A program made the translations under genes and the position numbers. DNA of 64,000 nt from Calycina herbarum. Lineage: Eukaryota > Ascomycota > Leotiomycetes > Helotiales > Pezizellaceae. Numbering within the stretch: position 1 is the stretch's first letter; every line of letters starts with the position of its first letter. Shown in pieces: positions 35,682-46,499 of the stretch. The stretch lies in assembly GCA_001414485.1 (NCBI GenBank), contig LLEY01000209.1, positions 29,560 to 93,559 of the forward strand. The letters run 5' to 3'. Below the pieces are notes generated by a model. That model searched no databases. It saw nothing but the letters and a program-made list of their open reading frames with translations, and had not been told where the DNA came from.

Positions 35682-36287
35682 TAAGTAAGAATAGATAGAC
35701 GATAAACGAGATTAGATTTAAGTAGATTTAGTACTTTAATAAGTATATAAAAGGTTATATAGTTAGGCGATATAGACTTCTTATTCTTAATAGCTACGAG
35801 TTATATATTTTAGTTTAATTTTAGTAATACTATTAGAATAATAGTATTATTACTCTTTATATACTACTATACTTATCTTAGATTCTTTAGTCTCTTAATA
35901 TTAGCTGTTTTAGTCTACTAAAGGTATTATATAGTAAGTAGATAAAGAATCTCGTTTAGGTTGGAATTTAGTATATTACTAAGCTTAAGTTCCTTTCTAT
36001 ATTTAAAGAGATATTTAAAGCTATATTTATAAAGTAGAATATTAAGAGTAGATTTTAAGCAACTAGCTTAGTTCTATATAATCCTAAGAACGTTCTTTCT
36101 TATCTTAATCTAAGGCTAAAGATACTAACTCTACTCTCTATAAACAAGCTAAACTAGACTTTAAAGACGCTATAGAACGCTATAAAGCTTAAATTCTAGA
36201 CTATATATCTTAAAAACCATATTATATAATACTAAGATAGCTCTTCTATATTAATTAACAAGGTATTTAATTAGCTTACTAAGAGAG

Positions 36288-36748
36288 TGTTACGAATCAC
36301 GTGCTAGCACGTGAATAAGTGAAGTCTAGGCGACGCTCTAATAGGACAAGTACTATTATAACTCTAATAGATAGAAAGGATTAAATATAGAAGGATATAT
36401 AATCCTAAGGATCTTATTACAGTTATATCACGTGACTCGGTTAGAACGGTCAGGTGATAGAGTCTAGTTTTAAGGAGCTTTAGAAATAGAGTCGGACTCT
36501 ATCTTTAGGACTTCTACTAAGTAGGACTCTAATATAAACGAAGGTTCTATATAAGACTAGCACGTCTACTATTAGATAGAAGCTTCGTACTTAACTTTAG
36601 TTATTAATCTTATTATCTTATTTAATATCTTTGATATAAGTAACGAGTTTACTTCTAAGTAAATAACCTAGTATATCTATACTTCTTATTTATATACTAA
36701 TCTTCGAGACTTAGTTATCTTTGTTCAGTTCGTTTAAGTTTCGTTATA
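36288..36748 (-). repeat. Solo LTR of gypsy family A in F3
   Basis: 461 bp, TGTTACGAATCACGTG to GTTTCGTTATA, with perfect GAGAG duplications (36283-36287, 36749-36753). Among the family A LTRs it keeps most CA and TG steps. It contains the palindrome TCACGTGCTAGCACGTGA at 36297-36314. Confidence 0.93.
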
Positions 36749-36918
36749 GAGAGCTTAAATTATAATATATAAAGCTACTTTTATAAGAGCTAAAATCAAG
36801 GTGTTATAAGAGGCAAATCAGCTTAAAAAGAGAAGAGAGAGAAAACGAAAGAGGCGTATTTACTAAGATAGAAGTCTTATAGTTAAGAAAGACGAGGAAA
36901 TTATTTAAAGTACTTAAA

Positions 36919-37380
36919 TATAACGAAACTTAAACGAACTAAACAAAGATAGCTAAGTCTCGAAGGTTAGTATATAAGTAAGAAGTTTAGATACGCCGGG
37001 TTATTTACTTAGAAGTTAACTTATTACTTATATTAAAGATATTAAATAAGATAATAAGATTAATAACTAAAGTTAAGTACGAAGCTCTTATCTAATAGCA
37101 GACGTACTAGTCTTATATAGAACCTTCGTTTATATTAGAGTCCTACTTAGTAGGAGTCTCGAAGATAGAGTCTAACTCTATTTCTAGAGCTTCTTAAAAC
37201 TAGACTCTATTACCTAACTACTCCTAACCGAGTTATATAATATAACTGTAATAAGATCCCTAGAATTATATATCCTTTTATATTTAATCCCTTCTTTCTT
37301 TTAGAGTTATAATAGTATTTGTTTTATTAGAGCGTTGTCTAGACTTCACTTATTTATATACTAGTACGTGATTCGTAATA
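36919..37380 (-). repeat. Left LTR of gypsy A2 (3' LTR in element orientation)
   Basis: 462 bp, TATAACG to CGTAATA; adjacent minus-strand purine tract AAGAAGGAGATAG is the polypurine tract. Confidence 0.92.
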
Positions 37381-39391
37381 CTATCTCCTTCTTAGCCTAG
37401 TATGTCCCTACGCTAGAATATAACTTTAAAATTCGTTATTAGAAAGATATTATTCTTCTCTTATATATAAACATATCCTCCTCTTATATTAAACGAAAAG
37501 AGCGTCTAGCTCTTACTATACGAATCGAATCTATATAACGTCTAGCAAAGACTTATTCTTTTTATTAAAAACAATCTTATTACTATTTCTTAGAGCTTTT
37601 TAAATCCTCTTAATATTCTAAGTATATTTAGTTAAAAAGATCCTATAATAGTTCTAGTTATCTCGACATTCCTCTCTCTAGACCTTGAAAACCTATATAT
37701 CGATTTTTCTTTAGTCCTTTATATAAACAGTTCTCTATTACTCCTCTAAGTCCTCCTCTCTCGAGTCTTCCTCTTAAATCCTTGTCTTCTTAGTTCTCTA
37801 CCTTTAAGATAGCTCCTTTCGTTAAGTAAGTGCTTTCTAATAATGTTTCTTTATCTAACCCTAGTCCTAAGTTCTAGGCAGCTCTAGGTTTCGTTAGTAG
37901 AATTCCTAAAGTTATACTAAGTAATAGTTAAGGTTGTTTTTTAGCTTCTAAGTGTTTTCTAAGTATAAGTAATCTAACTATTTAATTAAATACTTAACTT
38001 ATCCTCTAATAAGTTTATAGTTAAGAATTCTCTTAACTTTATATTTAGCGTTTAAGTTTACTAGTTGAATTTCTATAAGTAGAGCTAGTAGTACTCTCGG
38101 TAGTACTAGTTTAAGTAAGGATATATAGAATACTAGGTAGATGTTTATTATCTTTAGTAGTACTAGTTTATAATTTAAAGGTCTCTTAACTTATTTAATT
38201 TTAAATAGTCTAAGTTTTTTATAATCTAGTTTATTACTTAGTCTTTTTATATTAATGTTTTTCTATACTAAGTAGACTTTATCTCTCTCTTTTAGTATTA
38301 GCTTCTAACTACGTCGTTTATTATAGTAGTATACGTTTCTTTTAGTAATAAACTATAAGTCTTCTATAAGTTCTTTATATAACCTCTTAATTTTTAAGAC
38401 CTAAATATAAGTAAGTTGATTATCAATAGTCGTAGATAGTAGTTCTCGATATACTAATAATTTATATCTATAATTAGTATAGAATAGTATAATAAGTATT
38501 GTTTCTATTACTAAACTGTTATAAGCAAACTATACTAAGAGTAGTAGTTCTACCTAGTTATCTTACTAGTAGTTTATATAATAATAAAGATATATTTTAA
38601 CTACTTAATTTATCTGTTTATTTCCTTTATTTATTTAAGAGTAAAAAGCTATAGAAAGCTTCCTTTTCGTACTTAATTATTTTATAAGAGCGATCTAAAA
38701 TTTTAAAGTAAAGAGCTTATCTCTATCTAAGAGTATTTCTCTAAGTAGTCTATATCTTAAAACTACTTCTCTAAGGAATATAAATACTAATTCCTTAGCT
38801 ATACTTAACTCTATATATACTATTAGAATTATATACTTTATAAGTCGTTCTATAATAACTAGGATTATATTATATTTAACTCTTATTATTAGATCTTTAG
38901 ATTTTAGTAATTTAATAATAAAATCTATAGATATTAATTTCTAAGGTATTTATAGTATTAAAGTAGTGTTTATCTGTCTATAAGGAGTATAGTAAGAAGT
39001 CTTATTTCTAGTATAGGTATTATATTCTACTATTACTTTCTTAACTATCGTAGATAACCGATTAATATAGTAGTATTATCTTATCTACTAGAGGGTTCTA
39101 CGAATTCCTTAGTAGCTATAAGCAGGTATAGTATAGTATTCTTATATAAACTCTTTTATATACGAGCTAGGAACTTATAGTTTCCCTTTTATATACTAAT
39201 TATAACCTTTATAATTACTCTAAATTTTATCTATCTAGATGTTGTTTATTACTACTATTTCATATATAGTAGGTACTAAGTCGCTGTTTTTATCGTACTT
39301 TAATATTACTATATTAACGTATTTTTTATTCTTCTTATAGCCTAGTTTCCGGCTTAGAGTATTAGCTCGAGCGTTACTTATTCTACTAATA

Positions 39392-41194
39392 ACGTATTTC
39401 CCGGGTAAGCCGATCACCTAGGTAAGCCGATTACTAAAACGCGATAACACTATAACTTTAAATATATTATAATAACACTATTAAAAAACCTCTAGCTACT
39501 TATATTAATCGATTCCTAAGGTGCCTCGCATATACGAGCATTATGTCTAACCTGATTATATAAACTACAACGTCGCCGCTTACCTTCTAAGCGCTGGCGC
39601 TGTATATTATTACCACCCTCTTCCTACTGAGTTTGAATACTTTGAACAATTTCCTCGCCTTCCTTAACTATAAGACTTCTACCTTGGTAAATACGCCTCT
39701 TTCGCTTTCTCTCTCTTCTCTTTTTAAGCTGATTTGCCTCTTATAATGTCTTAATTTCAGCTCTTATAAGAGTAGCTCCGTGTATTATAATTTGAGCTCC
39801 CTTAGTAAGCCGATTAAATGCCTCGTTGATTGATGTCGGAGAGCTATCTTAGTATCGTATAAGGAATCTAAGCTCTATTACGTTCTGTAGCGTCTTTAGA
39901 GTCTAGTTTAGCTCGTTTATAGAGAGTGGAGTTAGTGTCTTTAGCTTTAGATTAAGGTGAGAAAGCACGTTCTTAGGATTATATAGAACTAAGCTAGTTG
40001 CTTGGAATCTACTCTTGATATTCTGCTTTATAAATACAGCTTTAAATGCCTCTTTAAATGTAGGAAGGAACTTAAGCTTAGTAATATACTAGATTCTAAC
40101 TTGAACGAGATTCTTAATCTGCTTACTATATAATACCTTTAGAAGGCTAAAACAGCTAACGTTAAGAGGTTGAAGGATGTGAGATAAGTGTGGTAGTATA
40201 TAGAGAGTAATAATATTATTATCCTGATAGTATTACTGAAATTGAACTGAAATATATAACTCGTAGCTATTAAGAATAAGGAGTCTATATCGCCTAACTG
40301 TACGATCTTTTATATATTTATTAAAGTGCTAAATCTACTTAAATCTAATCTCGTTTGTCGTCTATCTATTCTTACTTAGTGTAATTACCTAATCTTATAG
40401 GAGACCTGACTCCTTGTACTAAGCTGAGAGATAGTGCTGTCTCTTGAAAATAATAAACGGAGGAAGTGCCTAACTATATAAGTTTATATCTTATATAATC
40501 GAAACCTACTCCCTATTTCTTAGCTAAGTAGTCTTTAGACGATTCCTTAACTCTAAGCTTGTAATAACTTTAGTAGTTGTAATAACCTCTATAAGAAACC
40601 TAGCTTCGTCGAAGTTATATATATCCTCCTCTACAACTCTATATTTAGTAATTATATTTCGTATAAGCTTAAACCAGTCTCTAAGAACTATAGGGTCTTC
40701 GTACTAAGCTCTTTTATAATCGTACTTGTGGCTGAATTTCGTTTTAATCTCTATACGGCGTTTAATAAAGGTAGAAGTCTAATTCTTGTCTACTAGAGGC
40801 GCGTCGTGTTTAGAGAGAAGAAGGTCTGCTATTTCTCAAACAGCTACTAGCCGAGGTAGGAATCTACGCGAGTCTAGGTCGAGAATATATCGTATAATAG
40901 CTCGCTCTTCTTCAGAGGTAAGTCTTTAAGTATTAGAAGGAGTATCGCGTCGCGAAGGGATTCCGTGTATTCGGTTGTAGAGGGTTATATAAGACACGTC
41001 GTAGGCTTTAATATAAGCTTGTATACTCTTAAAATAACCTGAATTGAAGGCTTAGACAGCTAAAAGAATACGACCCTCTTTATTAGAGGGCTGGGCTTGA
41101 TTAAGTAGTGGTATTTTAATTTTAAGTTAAGTGTCGTGTTTTAGTGTTTTAGTAATCGGCTTACCCGGGTGATCGGCTCACCCGGGAAATACGT
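39392..41194 (-). mobile_element. Fot1/pogo transposon F4 nested in A2
   Basis: 1803 bp, TIRs ACGTATTTCCCGGGT and inverse over about 50 bp, TA duplications at 39390-39391 and 41195-41196. Boxes GGTAAGCCGAT start at 39404 and 39421, 17 bp apart. It belongs to the same family as F3 and is uninterrupted, so it proves the F3 reconstruction. It is less AT-rich than its host, with many CA and TG steps left. Confidence 0.95.
39520..41115 (-). pseudogene. F4 transposase, nearly complete but with stops
   Basis: Minus-strand order: Psq-like HTH (RILLAVQAFNSGYFKS, YDVSYITLYNRIHG), CENP-B/Tc5 DNA-binding domain (EERAIIRYILDLDSRRF), DDE domain with YNFDEARFLIEVI, LLILNSYELYIS and ILPHLSHILQPLNVSCF, and a C-terminal decayed CCHC knuckle (CSLYNQVRHNARIC). 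In pogo-type enzymes the second catalytic Asp sits in LDGHGSH; here it is Asn. About twenty stops remain, mostly TAG. This is the best-preserved transposase in the window yet is inactive. Confidence 0.85.
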
Positions 41195-44100
41195 TATATT
41201 AAATAATTATCTTAAATCCTACTAAAGTTTTAGACTACCTAGCTAGGCGTTTAGTAATAAGTTTCTTAGTTATAGTAAACGTCTTTAGGTTTAGATAATT
41301 AGTAAGCATTGTTACTAGATATAACGTACTCTAGAGGTAGATCCTCTATTCTTTAAAAGCTAGAATAATAGCTATAAGTTCTTTGTTATAAATACTATAG
41401 TTCTATTATACTATATTAAAAGTTTTTAAGAAATATACTATAGATATAAGTTTTCCTATCTTATTTAGTTATAGATATATAGCGTCTACTACTATATCTA
41501 AGGTATCTATTTCTATTATACTTGGTTTTCTATAATTAAAATTATATAAAATAGGTTTTACTATAAACTATTCTTTAATTTCCTAGAAGGCCTTTTTAGT
41601 CTTCTTATCTTAGATAAAAGCTATAGCTTTTCTAGTTAGTATTAATATAGGTTTTATAATCTTTATATAGTTCTTAATAAATAGTTAATAGAAATTAGTA
41701 AATCCTAGGAAGAATTATATATCTTTAACGTTTTTTAGTAATTACTATTTAATAACTATATAAATCTTTTCTAGATCTATTTCTATTTTTCCTAAGCTAA
41801 ATACCTATCTTAGAAAGAGAGTTCTTTTAACTCTAAACTTATATTTCAAGAGTTTTAAATAAGAGTCTACTTTAGTAAGTCTTTATAAGACTTCCTTTAT
41901 ATAGCTCTTATATTCTTCTAGATTTTCTAAAAAAAATTAATATATTATCTAGGTAATATATAATAGTTACTTCTAGAAGATCTTCTAGAATACTATTATT
42001 CTATCTCTAATAAGTAGCTAGTATATTAGTTAAACTAAAAGATATTATTATATACTTATAGAGTCTTAATAGTAAGATAAACGTAGTCTTCTATTTATAG
42101 CCTATCTTAATCCTAATTAATCTATAAGCGTTTTATTAATCTAGTTTTATAAATTTCTTTATCTAGCCTAACTTATCTTATAAGTACTAGCTAGTTAGTA
42201 ACGGATAAGCGTTCTTAATTATTATATTATTTAATTCTCTATAATTAATATATACTTGTCTATTTAGGTTATTCTTTTTCTTAATAATAAGTATATTTAA
42301 GAAGATAGACGATTTAGATTTTCGAATATATCTCTTCTTTATTTCTTATTAGATATAACTTTCTAATAAAGCTAAGTTATTCTAGTTATATAGTCGAAGC
42401 TTCTACTTTCTAAGGTTATAACCCTTTATTAATTTAATTTTATAATCTTATAGCTAATATTTAAGAAGAGTATATATATCTTCTAGGTCTTCGAATAATT
42501 TTATAAATTCTCTATACTATATAGATATTTCGTTATTAGCTTTCTTACTAACCTATAGAGGACCCTAGGTAAGGTGTTCTAGTACTTTAGAAGAGGTAGT
42601 ATTAACCTCGTTCTAGCTTTAAAGTTATAAATATAAACCTATATATTTATATTAACTAAAGGTTATTATTCTAGCCTTCTAATCGATTTCTAGATTATAT
42701 TCTTAAATCTATAGTATACTAAGTATTACTTTCTTACTCTCTATTTTAATAATATCGAATTATATATTTAAATAGTATTCTTTAATATTAACTTTTACTA
42801 GAATAGTTTACTAATTAATAATCCTATTTTAGTATATAATATCTATTCTATCGACTACTCTTAGACGATATAGTCTTATTCCTTTAATTAGAACGTTTAG
42901 CTTTTCTTAAGCTATTAGAGAAATAAAGTTACTTATTATACCTAAGTTTATTATAACTTATAACTTCTTCTCTTATATTTCTATAGTTATTATTAACTAT
43001 CTTTCTCCTAAAGTAGTGTTTAACTTTACTTTAATATATTAGATTTTAAAAGATCGATTTTCTCGATTATAATTCTTTCTCTTCTTATTCTTATATTATA
43101 GAAAGAATCTTACTCTTTCCTTATTAGTATATACTATCTTATATACTAATCTGTATTCTATGATTTCTATAGTCTTAGAAATCCCTTCTATAAATCGTTT
43201 TAGTAATTATCTATAGTTATATTAGATCTATTTATAACTAGTTTCTAAAATAGCTTCTATAGACTATAGTTCTCTTATATATAGATAATCTAAAGTAGCT
43301 TTAAGTATACTTATTTCTAGCTTTATATATTAAACTCTAAATATATAGTCTTTTAAATTCTTCTTTCTAACTATTTAAATCTAAGACTAAGAAAAGAATA
43401 CTACTCCTTCTTTATTAGATAAGACTATCTTATATATCTGATAATATTCTACTATTCTAGTAGGTTCTAGTAAAATTCCTTTAAATCGTTTTTATAATAA
43501 CTAGTCTATAATTAGGCTTAGTTTATATTATATCTATTATACTATTATTTCCTAAACTATTTCTATAAACTATAGTTCTTCTATTAATAGATAGTAAAAT
43601 TCTTCTAGCTCTGTTTTAGTCTATCTAGTTATATTAAGCTCTCTTTGTTCCTGGAAAAGTATACTAAATAGCTGCTATAAGTTGTATTTTCTAAATACTA
43701 GTCTATTATTTCTAGTTAATATAACTACGATATATTATTCGAATTCTTTTAGTATAATATCTTTAGATAGTATTCTAAGAAAAGAGGTTTTAATCTATTT
43801 CTTAAATCCTATTAAGACTTACTATATCTATATACTAATCTTATTTAAAATATCGTATATCCTCTATACGTCCTCTACTTTAGAGTAACTAGGTTTCTTA
43901 ATCGGTTATTATTTACGTTCTAGTTCTTTTCTCTTAATAGTTTCTTATCTAGTAATTAAGCTAACTAGAGTTATTATTTTAAGGTTATTTCTTATAATTA
44001 TATATATTATTAAGATAGTTAGATTAACTCCTTATATAGTATAAGGACTTTAGAAGTCTAGCTTCTAGTTATTAATATATACTTATCGATTTCCTTATTT

Positions 44101-45418
44101 AAAAGTTCTAAGAAAGGCCTAAGTTTCTTTAACTTTAGAGTCTTCTTTTCTAACTTCTTCTTCTAAGCTAGAAGATAAGTCTAATATTTCTAATAAACTA
44201 GTTAATAGTAGTAATTCGTATTTTATTTAAAGATATTACTTAGATATCTCTACTAATTATATATTATAATTTTCTTTAAGAAGTAGATTCTTATTATTAT
44301 TAATATTTTATATACTACTAAATTCTTTGTTATTTTTAATCTAGGTTTTATATTCTTATATTTTAAGTTCCTTGTCTATAAGTTTAATATAATTAGTTAA
44401 GACTATCTATTATTAAATAGTAGTATTAATTTATTTCTTTCTCTTAGAGTCTTTCTTCTTACTATACTTATTTACTCTATAGCTAGAGAGGCTATAGTTA
44501 TAATATAAGTTTTACTTACGTCGACGATTTTACTCTTCTTAAGAAAGTCTTTCTTTCTTTAAAAGAGTTTTCTTTTATATAGTGTTTACTTTCTTACTAG
44601 ATTTAGTATAGAAGTGCTTCTACTTTTCTAATCTCTTACTCTTTTCTCTATATCTAGGGTTACTCTTTCTAAATTTATATAGATAGTTATCTAACTAGAT
44701 AACTTCCTTAATTATATTTATAATAATTAAGAATTATATATTCTATTTAGCTATTTTCTTATAAATATATATCTTTAGTTTTCTATAAAAGAGTTCTATA
44801 AGAGTAATAGTATCTTATTCTAACTTTGTTTTATAATATTAAAATTTATTAGTATAATCTATTACTAATCTAATTTAGTATAATTCCAAAAGCTTATATA
44901 TAGTAGTTTAGATTATATTAAAGTCTCTAAAGACTTTTCTAATAGTTACTTTAAATTCTCTTTAAGATTTAAATATAATCTTAGTTAATTCTATCTTTCT
45001 ATCTTTATTCTTATTTTTAACGAAGTTCTTTAAGTATAGCTAAGCTTATTCTAATACTAATCCTCTAAGATAGAAGATAACGAAGATAGTTTATAAATTA
45101 TAATTACTTTTAAATTTATTAGAATTAAAGTTAAAATAGATATTTATTTAAAGAAGGAATAAGTTAAGTTTCTTTCGCTTTCTATAATACGTATCTAGTA
45201 TCTTAACTTTAATAGATTTAAGTGCTTCGACTTTATAAGACTTAGAAGCGTCTAATATACTAATATTATCGTCGTTCCTAGTTAATTATATACTAGTAGG
45301 TATTCTTCTAATTATACTTCTAGATATTTCTATAACGTTAATTCGACTAGTATTTAAGCTCGCTATAGCGGGGGTTACTAGAGCTATAGCGACTGAACTT
45401 CTAAGCAGATACTTAAAG

Positions 45419-45880
45419 TATAATAAAACTTAAATAAACTAAACAAAGATAGCTAAGTCTTAAAAGTTAGTATATAAGTAAGAAGTTCAGATACGCCGGG
45501 TTATTTACTTAGAAGTAAACTCGTTACTTATATTAAAGATATTAAATAAGATAATAAGATTAATAACTAAAGTTAAGTACGAAGCTCTTATCTAATAGTA
45601 GACGTACTAGTCTTATATAGAACCTTCGTTTATATTAGAGTCCTACTTAGTAGAAGTCTCGAAGATAGAGTTCGACTCTATTTTTAGAGCTTCTTAAAAC
45701 TAGACTCTATCACCTAACTGCTCCTAACTGAGTCACGTGATATAACTATAATAAGATCTCTAGAATTATATATTCTTTTATATTTAATCTTTTCTTTCTT
45801 TTAGAGTTATAATTATATTTATTCTATTAGAGCGTCGTCTAGACTTCACTTATTCACGTGCTAGCACGTGATTCTTAATA
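45419..45880 (-). repeat. Right LTR of gypsy A2 (5' LTR in element orientation)
   Basis: 462 bp, TATAATAAAAC to TTCTTAATA, carrying TCACGTGCTAGCACGTGA at 45854-45871. Confidence 0.92.
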
Positions 45881-45942
45881 TTAAACTTAGTAGAAAGAGA
45901 GTAGTAATAATATATAACGCTAGTGCTTCGAAGGTAAGCGGC

Positions 45943-46184
45943 TGTCAGGGCTTATAGCAAGTGCTGATGAATTGAACTATAGAGGCTGTTTATATATAAG
46001 AAGATTCGATTGTCCTTTCCAAGTCAGAGTCCTTACTAACTTATATACTCAGTTAGCTCTTTCTAGAGGTTTCTGCCAAGGGTACTCTCGAAGGTTCTGT
46101 TACGTCTATGCGTTGCTAAGCGAGGTCACGTAAATGCGTCGCTAGAGTACTCCGAGACTTATTCTACGGGTGTAACCCTTGATA
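45943..46184 (-). repeat. Left LTR of gypsy E1 (3' LTR in element orientation)
   Basis: 242 bp, TGTCAGGG to CCCTTGATA. Compared with the right LTR, the differences I read by eye over the first 90 bp are all transitions, most with the right copy as the mutated one. Confidence 0.93.
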
Positions 46185-46499
46185 TTACCCCTCTTCCTGC
46201 TCTTGAAGGTAGGTGTCTAGGGCTACTATGTCCTCTAACTCAGTAGTAGGTTCCTATGTTAGGTTTACGTATCCTGTCTATTTAACCTTATACTCGAGTC
46301 GAGTACGAGAGCCTTTCTCTAGGAGCTTCTTTTACTATTAACCTAGTATTCTTTCAACTTACTATTCTATAGTATTATCTACTAATATTACAGGTAGTTG
46401 ATCATCGTCTGTAATTTAACTAGGCAGCGGGTCTGTAGCTGCTGGCCTTAATAAGTCTATATTAAAGATATTATAGATACTAGGCAGGGTGTCTAGCCT

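Larger units (their letters stand above)
33110..36287 (+). pseudogene. F3 transposase remnant (N-terminal and catalytic parts, split)
   Basis: The plus strand from about 33270 reads LSLKKS/EELAII-type then ILNLDSRGF, the CENP-B/Tc5 DNA-binding region seen also in F4 (YILDLDSRRF). YNFDEARFL, with the first catalytic Asp, is near 33590, and RLLILNSYEL sequence lies after F2 at about 35780. F2 (33821-35681) interrupts it. The C-terminal part continues across 36754-36918, 45886-45942 and 51411-51480. Confidence 0.7.
37440..44700 (-). pseudogene. Gypsy A2 gag-pol remnant, split by F4
   Basis: Near 44500 the zinc knuckle reads NLYYNYSLSSYRVNKYS: all four zinc ligands are Tyr, as TGT to TAT and CAT to TAT changes would give. 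RT YYLDNILIFF is near 41930. Next to F4, the frame reads NARANTLSRKLGYKKNKKY, the RNase H-integrase connection (ADALSRRP in the family), so F4 landed at the end of RNase H. Integrase continues to about 38500. Stops are abundant. Confidence 0.75.
36919..45880 (-). mobile_element. Gypsy A2 LTR retrotransposon
   Basis: Two 462-bp LTRs (36919-37380, 45419-45880) with TTAAA duplications (36914-36918, 45881-45885). The host junction is confirmed by F4, which reads AAAGTATTCAAACTCAGTAG without interruption. Coding is on the minus strand; RT YYLDNILIFF near 41930, zinc knuckle near 44500. Without F4 it is about 7.16 kb. Inserted in F3. Confidence 0.93.

Noticed and set aside
39235..39417. 60-codon frame crossing the F4 left end
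   Set aside because: A fusion of F4 TIR sequence with the A2 RNase H-integrase connection; an insertion artefact.
43682..43888. Hydrophobic 68-codon frame resembling a small membrane protein
   Set aside because: AT-rich DNA gives Ile/Leu/Tyr-rich frames by chance; it lies on the strand opposite to the A2 gag-pol.
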